DNA from: Blautia luti
GTDB lineage: Bacteria; Bacillota; Clostridia; Lachnospirales; Lachnospiraceae
Length of the DNA: 64,000 bases
NCBI RefSeq assembly: GCF_033096465.1
Contig: NZ_AP028156.1
Coordinates: 687,501 to 751,500, forward strand
Direction: 5' to 3'
Part shown: positions 8,352 through 16,883 of the stretch, piece after piece
How positions within the stretch are numbered: the stretch's first letter is position 1
Layout: each line of letters opens with the position of its first letter
Notes under the pieces: generated by a model
Database searches by the model: none
The model's input: only the letters and a program-made list of their open reading frames with translations
What the model was told of the DNA's origin: nothing
Translations under genes and position numbers: made by a program

Positions 8352-9506
8352 TTATGAAAGAGCAAGTTCCAGAGAAGTGTCTGCAAAGAAAGTATTGGCA
8401 TTATACAGATACAGGACTTCCTGAACATTTTCTACCTGGATCAGTTCTTCCAGATCTCCGTAATAATAACGGGGGTCTACCATGATGATCTTACGGTAAT
8501 GGGGAGCCAGGAATGAAACCAGGCTGTTGGCGTAGGAATCTTTCAGCACCAGAAGTGTGTGATTGGTTTCCGTAGGGGTGCTGATCTTTACCTGTGCATG
8601 GTTTCCGCCGAAGAACAGGGCATATTTATCTCTGGTCTTCAGCTGTTCGGTGTCATAGAAGCTGGCAGATTTTTTCTGCTCATCTACATAATTAATCACA
8701 GAGGAAAGGGTGTTTTCCCCGGTGGGGAGAAAGACATCGATCTCATCTTTTTCCCCGGAACGAAATCCGCTTTTGGCAGATAAGGTTCCCTGGAAAGAAC
8801 GGGTAACAGGGGCCTTTTCGTAGGAATCAGAGGATGTATCAATCTCCATGGCAGCAGCGGCCTGCTGATATGCATAATAGGCACCCTGGGTGGTCCAGTG
8901 ATGGTCTGTGTGGTAATAAAGTTCTTCGGATTTATGATCGCGGAAGGTATCCCTTACGTCAATAAAAGTAACACCTGCATCTGTCAGGGAAGTTTTCAGG
9001 CTGTCAAGCCATGGATTCTGATCCTGGACAGGTGCGAAAGCAGGAAGTTTGCTTTTTAATATATTGACGGAGTTGGGGGCGATCAGTGCATACTGTTTCA
9101 GGTCCGAATGTCTGGAGGCGAAGTTTGTCATGGCACTGACTGTAGCATCATATTGCTGCTGGAGGGGAGCCTTGAATTCTTCCATAAGGTAGCCGCTTGT
9201 GCCCAGATAAACGCCGTTTTCTTCCACTTTTCCCATGAGACGGTCAGTACCTGCTTTCAAGGTGATCCACATATCACGGAGAGGAAACTGATCATTTTTG
9301 TAAGTTTCGAATTGTTTTTCGAAGTTTCCGGATGCGAGCTGGTCTGCTTTCAGGGCAGGCCTGGAAGCCAGTACCCTGTTTTCTTTTTCGGAGAATCCAC
9401 GGTCAGGAATGAGGATCCCTGCTATAAGCACCACGATGGGGATGAAGAAAAAGAAAAGTCCCATCCGCCCCAGAAAGAGCCGGTAATTTCTGATTGATTT
9501 TTTCAT
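8352..9506 (-). CDS. DHHW-family extracellular protein (AlgJ/AlgX-like)
   Basis: The 384-residue product starts with a basic tip and one membrane segment (about residues 14-34), so most of it lies outside the cell. It contains the eponymous TDHHWTTQGAY motif near residue 205, which in the related AlgJ/AlgX proteins holds part of an SGNH-like catalytic site, and a C-terminal LVLKDSYANSLVSFLAPHY stretch where the Ser-containing motif is expected. Such proteins take acetyl groups passed by an MBOAT membrane protein and transfer them to polysaccharide. It is the last gene of a four-gene minus-strand operon, 12 bp after the MBOAT gene. Confidence 0.85.
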   Translation of the reverse strand: MKKSIRNYRLFLGRMGLFFFFIPIVVLIAGILIPDRGFSEKENRVLASRPALKADQLASGNFEKQFETYKNDQFPLRDMWITLKAGTDRLMGKVEENGVYLGTSGYLMEEFKAPLQQQYDATVSAMTNFASRHSDLKQYALIAPNSVNILKSKLPAFAPVQDQNPWLDSLKTSLTDAGVTFIDVRDTFRDHKSEELYYHTDHHWTTQGAYYAYQQAAAAMEIDTSSDSYEKAPVTRSFQGTLSAKSGFRSGEKDEIDVFLPTGENTLSSVINYVDEQKKSASFYDTEQLKTRDKYALFFGGNHAQVKISTPTETNHTLLVLKDSYANSLVSFLAPHYRKIIMVDPRYYYGDLEELIQVENVQEVLYLYNANTFFADTSLELALS

Positions 9507-9518
9507 AATGTAATTCCT

Positions 9519-10907
9519 TTAAAATTTCGCATATAAGAATGGTGTATAGGAGTTATAGACCATATATGCGATGGACAGTGCCAGTAAAATAAAATTAACA
9601 AGTACAGCAGTCATTGGCCTGCGCTGAAGGAGACGTTTAAACTGTTGGTACAGCCCGGGTCTGCATGCCAGGATACTAACCACGAACAGGATGAAGCCTG
9701 TTTTCAGGTAATACAGTGCAGTGCTGTCTGCGAAACCTGCAGCACCGATTCCGAACAGCGTTCCAAGGTAAGTACCAAGTGCTGAGAAATCAGTCTGGCT
9801 GAAAAATACCCAGCCGATCATTACTACAAACATGGTGTAGGCGATACGCAACCACTGGGGCAGCCGCTCCAGAAGAGAGGCAAGGACAAATTTCTCCAGA
9901 AGAAGAAACAGACCGTAATAAACACCCCAGAGAACGAAGTTCCAGCTTGCACCATGCCACAGTCCAGTCAGAGCCCATACAACTAGGATATTCCGTACAT
10001 GTTTCAGTGTGGAAACGCGGTTGCCGCCCAGTGGAATGTAGGTGTAATCCCGAAACCAGCTTCCAAGGGAAATGTGCCAGCGTCTCCAGAACTCGGATAC
10101 ACTGGTGGAAATATAAGGGTAATCGAAGTTCTTTTTGAAATCGAATCCCAGCATTTTGCCAAGGCCGATGGCCATATCGGAATATCCGCTGAAATCGAAA
10201 TACAGCTGCATGGTATAGGCGAAGATACCGATCCATGCGGTAAGGACTGACATGCGGGAAGTTCCGCAGATTCCGGCATATAAGGCAGAAAGATTGTCTG
10301 CCAGGATCACCTTTTTGGCAAGGCCTTTGATAAAAAGTTCTGCGCCCATTCCGAACCGAGTGATATTGATGCTTCGCCTGTTCAGCTGTTCCTGGATATC
10401 TGTGTACCGCACGATAGGTCCGGCGGAAGTGTATGGGAACATGGTGCTGTAAGTGGCGAAAGTCAGGAAGTTATGCTGCGCGCTGATCTTACTCAGATAT
10501 ACATCAAAGAGGTAAGACAGATTCCGGAAAGTGTAAAAGGAAAGTCCGATAGGCAGCGACAGCTCCGGATGGGGTATGTGGAGTCCTGTGATCCCGCCGA
10601 TGGTATTCAGCAGGAAACCGTAGTATTTAAAGAATACCAGGATCCCCAGGTTTACGATGACTGCGAATACCAGATTAAGCTTCTGTCTTTTCTCATCGTA
10701 ATAGAGGCGTTCAAGCTCTGCTCCCATATAATAGTTAAAAATACTGGAAAACAGCATGAGGATCACATAAACCGGTTCCCCCCATGCATAAAAAACAAGG
10801 CTTCCCAGAAAAAGAATAAGATTGCGAAGCTTTCCCGGAACCAGATAATAGATCAGCATAAATACCGGAAGAAAGCAGAAAATAAAAAAGATGCTGTTAA
10901 ATACCAT
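9519..10907 (-). CDS. MBOAT-family membrane O-acyltransferase (AlgI/DltB-like)
   Basis: The 462-residue product is a polytopic membrane-bound O-acyltransferase. The N-terminal FFIFCFLPVFMLIYYLVP and the GPIVRYTDIQEQL, YFDFSGYSDMAIGLGKMLGF and SVSEFWRRWHISLGSWFRDY stretches are typical of the AlgI branch. The invariant catalytic His is in LTGLWHGASWNF near residue 318. The family moves acyl groups, usually acetyl, across the membrane for modification of alginate, teichoic acid or other wall polymers. With the DHHW protein downstream and the SGNH hydrolase upstream it makes a complete O-acetylation set. The target polymer is unknown. Confidence 0.92.
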   Translation of the reverse strand: MVFNSIFFIFCFLPVFMLIYYLVPGKLRNLILFLGSLVFYAWGEPVYVILMLFSSIFNYYMGAELERLYYDEKRQKLNLVFAVIVNLGILVFFKYYGFLLNTIGGITGLHIPHPELSLPIGLSFYTFRNLSYLFDVYLSKISAQHNFLTFATYSTMFPYTSAGPIVRYTDIQEQLNRRSINITRFGMGAELFIKGLAKKVILADNLSALYAGICGTSRMSVLTAWIGIFAYTMQLYFDFSGYSDMAIGLGKMLGFDFKKNFDYPYISTSVSEFWRRWHISLGSWFRDYTYIPLGGNRVSTLKHVRNILVVWALTGLWHGASWNFVLWGVYYGLFLLLEKFVLASLLERLPQWLRIAYTMFVVMIGWVFFSQTDFSALGTYLGTLFGIGAAGFADSTALYYLKTGFILFVVSILACRPGLYQQFKRLLQRRPMTAVLVNFILLALSIAYMVYNSYTPFLYAKF

Positions 10908-10931
10908 AATTCATGTTCTCCAATCTGGTTG

Positions 10932-11426
10932 TTATATCAGGGCGAGGAAAGCACTGCGCCAGCTGGCAGCGTCGGCTCCGCACATATAATATACGTAGTT
11001 TCCTTTTTTGCCCACAAGGGCATTGTTTAAAAGTGCCATCTGGTCTGTACCGTAGCCTTCGAAAACATTCTTCTGGCTGGATAGATGGGACTGGGCGCTC
11101 TCCAATAAAGTGGCAGCCTGTCCACTGTTTTTGGCCTTCATGATGCAGATTTCCTCTACAGCCATAGGAGAAGCAGCTTTGTAGAAGAAATATCCGTCAA
11201 TATCACGTTCGTCCACCTGATAATAGTGTTTCAGATCGGTACGTCCTTCTTTATTTAAAGAAGTAATGGTTTCATCAGATTCCATAGATGCAGTGATTTG
11301 CTCTATGGGAATATTTTTTGCATTATCAGCGGTGTAAAGCAAAGTGAGATAAACCACCAGCAGGATGACCAGGCCGGCTTTGATAAAAGTATGTATGTCT
11401 GTATTACTTCTGCCTGTCTTCTTCAT
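10932..11426 (-). CDS. DUF4358-like membrane-anchored protein
   Basis: The 164-residue product has one N-terminal membrane segment (about residues 16-34) after a basic start, then an extracellular domain with DGYFFYKAASPMAVEEICIM and a GYGTDQMALLNNALV stretch that I associate with DUF4358. The start at 11426 is chosen because its ATGA overlaps the stop of the upstream SGNH gene, a typical coupling; an in-frame ATG 39 bp further upstream would lie inside that gene. Function is unknown. Its place between SGNH and MBOAT genes suggests an accessory role in surface acylation. Confidence 0.7.
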   Translation of the reverse strand: MKKTGRSNTDIHTFIKAGLVILLVVYLTLLYTADNAKNIPIEQITASMESDETITSLNKEGRTDLKHYYQVDERDIDGYFFYKAASPMAVEEICIMKAKNSGQAATLLESAQSHLSSQKNVFEGYGTDQMALLNNALVGKKGNYVYYMCGADAASWRSAFLALI

Positions 11427-12232
11427 GCCTGTAACCCCGCTACCTGTGCCATATGGGTAAGCCATTTCGGATAATAATCCTGGATCACATGCTCACCGTC
11501 CGGTTCATACAGGTTTTCTGAACTGGATTCTATGATGGAAGAGTTATCAATAAAAGTACATCCCATTTCCTGACACATGGTCTGAAGACCATCATTGTAT
11601 TCGGGATAATATGCCAGATCAGGGGTGGCTGCGATGGCATCATCCGTGATCGGCAGGATACAGTTGATGTAGATAGGAACATCCGGCAGTGCAGCCTGGA
11701 TCTTCTGGATCTGGGTCTTATAAGCTGCAATAAATTCAGAAGAATTGGAACCATAGGTTTCCAGGTCATTGGAACCAAATGCCATAAATACGTGGGTTGG
11801 CTTCAGGCCGATGGCAGTATCGATCTGTTCATCTGCACCTGCAACACTCAGGCCAAGCTTGGCAACCACCACATCAGTGTCCAGATATCCATATTCTACA
11901 ATGGAATTGGTGATGGAATCTCCCAGGATAACACTTCCTGCGAATACCTGACGGAGCTGAACATCTGTAAGAAGGGTGGTATCATCGGTTACCTCGGTGG
12001 CGTCCTGGGTTTCCTGCGCTTTCAGATCCTGGAGTTTCTGCTCTGTTTCTGAGATATCACTGTTCTCCAGAGTCTGGAGTGTGGCGACAGTGTTCTGACA
12101 GTCTGTGTCATTCCCGGAGTTCCGAAGTCCCAGAAAGAGAAGGACACCTGCCAGGATCACACCTGCCGGAATGAGCAGAAAAAATTTGTTTATCTGTTTA
12201 TTTTTCAAAATAAATCCTTTCTGATCCTGCAA
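11423..12232 (-). CDS. SGNH/GDSL-family extracellular hydrolase
   Basis: The 269-residue product has an N-terminal membrane segment (about residues 16-35), a short coiled linker rich in E and Q, and an SGNH hydrolase domain from about residue 95. Block I is VILGDSITNS with the catalytic Ser, block III is FGSNDLE, and block V is the catalytic Asp/His in EPDGEHV near residue 250. Such domains act as acetyl-esterases or acetyltransferases on surface glycans. It is the first gene of the minus-strand operon that continues into DUF4358, MBOAT and DHHW genes. Confidence 0.85.
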   Translation of the reverse strand: MQDQKGFILKNKQINKFFLLIPAGVILAGVLLFLGLRNSGNDTDCQNTVATLQTLENSDISETEQKLQDLKAQETQDATEVTDDTTLLTDVQLRQVFAGSVILGDSITNSIVEYGYLDTDVVVAKLGLSVAGADEQIDTAIGLKPTHVFMAFGSNDLETYGSNSSEFIAAYKTQIQKIQAALPDVPIYINCILPITDDAIAATPDLAYYPEYNDGLQTMCQEMGCTFIDNSSIIESSSENLYEPDGEHVIQDYYPKWLTHMAQVAGLQA

Positions 12233-12450
12233 ACCGCTGTTTGCGCGGGAGTTGCAGTAAAATTCGTTAGTTTGCGAAACGTATCGAATTCATTATAATA
12301 CGTAAGGAAAAAACTTCAAGGAAAAAGTTCACAAAATTTACACAAACTTTCACAGATGTCTGTGGACGGAAAATGTGAAAGGGTTTATACTTCTGTTAAA
12401 AGTAAATCAACAACAAAATATACGAGAAAAAGAAGTCAGGAGGAGTATTC

Positions 12451-13347
12451 GTGGGGAAAAAAATTTCAAATTTTCTGAAGGGAGAGATCGTGTCCTCTGT
12501 ATTTTACATTGCATTCGGTCTGTGTCTGATCCTTATTCCGGATCAGACAGTAAATATTATCTGCAAAGTAATCTTCGGACTGGTAATGATCGCTGCCGGA
12601 ATCTATCACATTGCAATTTATGCTGCTGAGAAGGAGAAAGCAACGATCCTGGATCTGTTTACAGGAGTGATCGTGCTGGTGCTTGGGGTATTTCTTTTCT
12701 TTACACCCCAGATCGTGGTGAAGATCCTTCCTTATTTACTGGGAGCATTTGTACTGGTAGACAGCATCTGGAAACTGAAGGGAAGTATCCGGCTGAAAAA
12801 GATGGAGCAGGGACAGTGGAAAGTTCTGCTGGCAGGAAGCATTATTTTTATCATTCTGGGTGGACTGATCTTATTCTTTCCCTTTGTGTCTGTACCGAAA
12901 ATGCTGCTGGTATGCGGCTGTATCCTTACTGCTAATGGTGTGGCTGATCTTGTTTTCCTGATCATTTTGAAAGTATGCCTGAAAAAAGGAAAGAAGCGTC
13001 AGCTGGAAAAGGAAGAAACTGAGAAGGGAACACAGGAAGAAGCTGGTCAGCAGCCGGAAACTGTAATAGAGCCGGAAACTGTTGTACAGTTGGAAAATGT
13101 GCAGAGCACAGAACCGGAGCCGGAGACAGAGGAGCCTGTTGAATATGAAGAGCCGTCTGCAGAGAATGCTGACATTCAGGACACGGAGCCTTTTGTGGAG
13201 CCTGAAGAGGTTTTGGAGGTACAGACAGAAGAGGCAGAGGATGTTCTGCAGCCGGAGTGGAAGGATGAGGAACAGGAAAGCCCTGGAAAGGAAATCAGGG
13301 AAATGCTGAATGATCATGAGGAACCGCTGGAAGAGTGGAAGGACTGA
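12451..13347 (+). CDS. DUF308/HdeD-family membrane protein with acidic tail
   Basis: The 298-residue product starts at GTG with AGGAGGAG upstream. Residues 1-180 form about six membrane helices arranged as repeated two-helix units, as in HdeD/DUF308 proteins (for example GVFLFFTPQIVVKILPYLLG and IIFIILGGLILFFPFVSVPK). Residues about 190-298 are an extremely acidic, Glu-rich tail with repeated PET and EPE elements and no predicted fold. A TGGACG/TATACT promoter with 17-bp spacing may lie at 12363-12391. HdeD in enterobacteria is linked to acid resistance; here the function is unknown. The arginase-like gene follows at 5 bp, indicating cotranscription. Confidence 0.75.
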   Translation: MGKKISNFLKGEIVSSVFYIAFGLCLILIPDQTVNIICKVIFGLVMIAAGIYHIAIYAAEKEKATILDLFTGVIVLVLGVFLFFTPQIVVKILPYLLGAFVLVDSIWKLKGSIRLKKMEQGQWKVLLAGSIIFIILGGLILFFPFVSVPKMLLVCGCILTANGVADLVFLIILKVCLKKGKKRQLEKEETEKGTQEEAGQQPETVIEPETVVQLENVQSTEPEPETEEPVEYEEPSAENADIQDTEPFVEPEEVLEVQTEEAEDVLQPEWKDEEQESPGKEIREMLNDHEEPLEEWKD

Positions 13348-13351
13348 ACAG

Positions 13352-14179
13352 ATGAAAGAAGATAAGACAGAGGGAATGTTCCCGGCAGTGATCCTGAATC
13401 TGTCCGGGATTTATAAGGAAGAGAAATTCTGGTTACAGGGAAATGGAAACTCAGAAAGATGTGAACAAATAAGTGAGATATCCTGGGTAGATGCTCAGGA
13501 TATCTCCGGTACAAACTGCTACTGTGATGAAGAAGCAGCCGCAGAGATCAACAGAAGAACAGAAAATGTGCCAGTTGCCGGGATCCATTTTATTGATTCC
13601 GGCAATTATCACTATATTACCAGGCTGTGGATCGGCAGGATCAGAGAGCCTTTCCGCTTACTGGTATTTGATAATCATACAGATATGCAGCTGCCTGCAT
13701 TCGGAGGTCTTTTGTCCTGCGGAGGATGGATCGCAGCAGCTCTGGAAGAACTGGAAAAACTTTGCCAGGTGATCCTCGTAGGACCGGATGAGGAGGCCTG
13801 CAGTCAGGTGGAAGACAGATTGAAGGAAAAGGTGGTTTTTCTTTCCAGGGAGCATCTGGCATCGCTGAAAAAAGAGGAAATTTTGCAGGAACTAAAGGGT
13901 ATTCTGGCAGGGAATGATCTGCCATTATATTTGTCTATTGATAAGGATGTGCTGGGAACAGAAGACGCACAGACTACCTGGAGCCAGGGGGACATGTCCC
14001 TGCAGACTCTTGCCGGCTGTGTAAAACAGACGCTGGAATGTGCAGAACAGGTGCCTTTTAAGATCGCAGGTGTGGATATCTGTGGGGAATGTGACAGGGA
14101 ATCTGCTCATGACAGCACTTCCAATGACAAGGCGAACAGGGAACTGCTGGAGCTGTTTCTCCCCATAAGAGGGAAGTGA
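13352..14179 (+). CDS. Arginase-like metallohydrolase
   Basis: The 275-residue product shows the metal-site pattern of the arginase/agmatinase/histone-deacetylase fold: a GNYHY stretch with the first His, DNHTDMQ with a D-x-H-x-D, and SIDKDVLG matching the S-x-D-x-D motif. These would hold a two-metal centre. The start at 13352 follows GGAAGG at good spacing; an earlier ATG at 13310 lies within the DUF308 gene and would be out of place. The rest of the sequence is far from true arginases and formiminoglutamases, so the substrate cannot be named. It is apparently cotranscribed with the DUF308 gene and possibly lgt. Confidence 0.75.
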   Translation: MKEDKTEGMFPAVILNLSGIYKEEKFWLQGNGNSERCEQISEISWVDAQDISGTNCYCDEEAAAEINRRTENVPVAGIHFIDSGNYHYITRLWIGRIREPFRLLVFDNHTDMQLPAFGGLLSCGGWIAAALEELEKLCQVILVGPDEEACSQVEDRLKEKVVFLSREHLASLKKEEILQELKGILAGNDLPLYLSIDKDVLGTEDAQTTWSQGDMSLQTLAGCVKQTLECAEQVPFKIAGVDICGECDRESAHDSTSNDKANRELLELFLPIRGK

Positions 14180-14226
14180 TCCCATGAAAAATGTTAAGAA
14201 AATAAATCATGAGAAAGGAATCAGAC

Positions 14227-14991
14227 ATGAAAAATGAACTTCTTACAATAGGTCCGCTGACGGTTTACGGGTATGGATTCATGATCGCAGTAGGACTGCT
14301 CTGCGCATGGTACACTGCGGAAAAGAGAGCACGGAAACTCCATCTGGCATATGAGCATGTGTTTTATCTGGTGGTCTGGTGTGCCATTGGCGGTTTTGCG
14401 TCGGCAAAGATTCTCTTCTGCATTACAGAGTGGAGAAGTTTTCTTGAGGATCCCCTTCAGCTGATCGGGTCGGAAGGATTTGTGGTTTACGGCGGTATTA
14501 TCGGAGGAATCTTAAGCGGATGGATCTACTGCAGAGTAAAAAAACTGAAATTTCTTTCATATTTTGACCTGATGATGCCGTCTATTGCGTTGGCTCAGGG
14601 ATTCGGAAGGATCGGTTGTTTCCTGGCAGGGTGCTGTTATGGAAAGGAAACTTCAGGTCCATTGTCTGTCACATTTACAAATTCGGATTTCGCACCAAAC
14701 AATGTAGCGCTGATCCCTACGCAGATCTATTCCAGTATTCTGGATTTCGGACATTTTTTCCTGCTGCTGTACATTGCACGGCATAAAAAGGCGGATGGTC
14801 AGGTGGCTGCCTGTTATCTAATCTTCTACAGCATTGGCAGATTTGTCCTGGAATTTTTCAGAGGGGATCTGGAGCGTGGAAGTGTGGGAAATCTTTCAAC
14901 TTCCCAGTTTATCAGCATTTTTACAGTACTGGCAGGGATCCTGACCTGGTTTCTGGCAGAAAAAATGAATAAAAGTGAAAAAAGAGCATAG
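14227..14991 (+). CDS. lgt: Prolipoprotein diacylglyceryl transferase
   Basis: The 254-residue product is the membrane enzyme that attaches diacylglycerol to the lipobox Cys of prolipoproteins. It contains the Lgt signature GFGRIGCFLAGCCYG near residues 135-149, the N-terminal VYGYGFMIAVG, GFVVYGGIIGG near residue 83 and the RFVLEFFRGD stretch near residue 205 with conserved Arg residues. I choose ATG 14227 because AAAGGA lies 7 bp upstream; an in-frame ATG at 14209 has no clear ribosome binding site. Its likely clients include the TAXI binding lipoprotein in this window, whereas the two ABC binding proteins here lack a lipobox. Confidence 0.93.
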   Translation: MKNELLTIGPLTVYGYGFMIAVGLLCAWYTAEKRARKLHLAYEHVFYLVVWCAIGGFASAKILFCITEWRSFLEDPLQLIGSEGFVVYGGIIGGILSGWIYCRVKKLKFLSYFDLMMPSIALAQGFGRIGCFLAGCCYGKETSGPLSVTFTNSDFAPNNVALIPTQIYSSILDFGHFFLLLYIARHKKADGQVAACYLIFYSIGRFVLEFFRGDLERGSVGNLSTSQFISIFTVLAGILTWFLAEKMNKSEKRA

Positions 14992-15021
14992 CCTGTAACA
15001 AAGTGAACTTTGGAGGAAGCT

Positions 15022-16749
15022 ATGTTCAGGGATGAAGATTATGAATTCCCCGATATTTCCTGTTCTGCACAGACAGTGCCGCCTGCGCAGGATGAGAGAT
15101 TCGGGGATTTTATTTTGAAATATGGGGAAGGTCTGGAGGAGCAGTATGCAGGCAGGCCGGAAAGTGTATTTCTGCCTGTGAATGAAATGTTCGGGATACT
15201 TTATGTGCCTTTGGATGAGATGGGACCCCTTGAGATCAACTCCTATACATATGCGTCCATTCCCAAGTGCTATACATTTATGGATGTAGATGCCCTGAAT
15301 ACAGCAGGGATCACCAGGATGCAGAATCATCCGTATTTGAAGCTGCAGGGAGATGGGGTGGCCATTGCTGTGATCGATTCAGGAATTGACTACAGAAATC
15401 CCATTTTCATGGAAGGAGACAGAAGCAGGATCGCCTGTATCTGGGATCAGACCATAGAGGGGCAGGAAAATGCAGAAGTTCCTTATGGAAAGGTTTTCTT
15501 CCGGGAGGAAATTGAACAGGCGCTGGCATCCGAAAGGCCGGAGGAGCTTGTTCCATCAGCAGATGAGAACGGACATGGGACAGCTGTGGCAGGGCTGGCA
15601 GCAGGAAATTCTGTTCCGGCAGAAAATTTCTCGGGAGCAGCGCCGAAAGCATCTTTGATCATTGTGAAATTGAAAAATGCGAAAAACTATCTCAGGGAAT
15701 TTTATCAGTTTCCACCGGATGCACAGGTATATCAGGAAAATGATATTATGCTTGGAATCGCCTTTGCTGTGAGGATGGCCAGAAAGATGGGAATGCCGGT
15801 TTCTGTGTGCCTTGGCCTTGGAACCAGTCAGGGGGCACATATCGGGGACAGCGAACTGAGCAGATACCTGAATTATATTAATGAGGATTCCAATGTATCT
15901 GTATCAGTGGCTGCGGGAAATGAAGGAGTAGCGCAGCATCATTTTACAGCGGATCTGTCTGTGGAAAACAGTCAGGAAACAGCCGAACTTCGGGTGGCAG
16001 AGGGGGAAGAGGGCTTCTATATGGAATTCTGGGGAAATCCTCCGGATGAGTACAGTATATCTGTGCAGTCGCCTATAGGGGAGATCCTGTATGTGAGCAG
16101 TTCACTGGGAGCAGGGACGCAGCAGCTGTTTTTTATTTTTACGGAAACCAGGGTTCTGGTGAATTATGTGGGAATGGAAAGGACCACAGGGAAGCAGCTG
16201 GTGTATTTTCGCTTTTTCCATCCTGCCCCGGGAATCTGGAAGATCCATGTTACCAGACAGGAGGGGTCGGGAAGCAGGTTTCATATGTGGCTTCCTGTAC
16301 AGGGGCTGATCTCAGCAGATACGTATTTCCTCCAGTCCACCCCGTATAACACAGTCACAGCACCAGGGGATTCGGTGAGAAGTATTACAGCCACTGCTTA
16401 TCAATACAGAGACAACAGTCTGTTCTACCAGGCTGGCAGAGGGTTTACTCCGGATAATCAGGTAACTCCGGATCTGGCAGCACCTGGGGTAAATCTGCTG
16501 ATCCCGCTGCGTGGCGGCGGGTTCGGGACCGGTTCAGGGAGCAGCCTGGCAGCAGCCATCACCGCGGGGGCAGCAGCTCTGATGCTGGAGTGGGCCATTG
16601 TCAGAGGAAATATCCCTTATGCATCGGGAAATATTGTAAAATATGCTCTGCAGAAAGGGGCAGACAGGGATGAAAATGTGAATTATCCCAATCCGGGATG
16701 GGGGTATGGAAGGCTGGATCTGTATCATACGTTTGAAATATTAAAATAA
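15022..16749 (+). CDS. S8 (subtilisin) family peptidase, Csp-like
   Basis: The 575-residue product is a subtilisin-family serine protease with an inserted jelly-roll-like region between the catalytic His and Ser blocks, as in the CspB/CspC germination proteases of Clostridia. The triad is visible: Asp119 in AIAVIDSGID, His185 in ENGHGTAVAG and Ser508 in GTGSGSSLAAA. The oxyanion Asn is in SVAAGNEGV. The usual GTSMA is changed to GSSLA, but the Ser is kept. There is no signal peptide. ATG 15022 follows GGAGGA at 15013-15018; an upstream TTG would overlap that site. A germination role is inferred from family resemblance only. Confidence 0.85.
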   Translation: MFRDEDYEFPDISCSAQTVPPAQDERFGDFILKYGEGLEEQYAGRPESVFLPVNEMFGILYVPLDEMGPLEINSYTYASIPKCYTFMDVDALNTAGITRMQNHPYLKLQGDGVAIAVIDSGIDYRNPIFMEGDRSRIACIWDQTIEGQENAEVPYGKVFFREEIEQALASERPEELVPSADENGHGTAVAGLAAGNSVPAENFSGAAPKASLIIVKLKNAKNYLREFYQFPPDAQVYQENDIMLGIAFAVRMARKMGMPVSVCLGLGTSQGAHIGDSELSRYLNYINEDSNVSVSVAAGNEGVAQHHFTADLSVENSQETAELRVAEGEEGFYMEFWGNPPDEYSISVQSPIGEILYVSSSLGAGTQQLFFIFTETRVLVNYVGMERTTGKQLVYFRFFHPAPGIWKIHVTRQEGSGSRFHMWLPVQGLISADTYFLQSTPYNTVTAPGDSVRSITATAYQYRDNSLFYQAGRGFTPDNQVTPDLAAPGVNLLIPLRGGGFGTGSGSSLAAAITAGAAALMLEWAIVRGNIPYASGNIVKYALQKGADRDENVNYPNPGWGYGRLDLYHTFEILK

Positions 16750-16802
16750 GGGTGAAATGTGAAAATAATAACCAAATTTTCAGGACAAATCTTGTTTAGT
16801 TT

Positions 16803-16843
16803 TTGACAAAAAATAATTAGGCTATCTAATTGTTTTTTAGCCT
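16803..16843 (+). promoter_or_regulatory. Promoter region with inverted repeat before the purine permease
   Basis: A TTGACA box at 16803-16808 is followed by the inverted repeat AGGCTA (16819-16824) / TAGCCT (16838-16843) that covers the expected -10 region (TATCTAAT). The position fits a repressor operator. No purine-type riboswitch core is seen in the leader. Confidence 0.45.
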
Positions 16844-16883
16844 GCAAAATGTTACAATGTACAAAAGAAATTGGGAGGCAATT

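Noticed and set aside
16750..16883. Purine riboswitch before the NCS2 permease
   Set aside because: The conserved loop and junction sequences of the purine aptamer are absent; only an inverted repeat over the promoter is seen.
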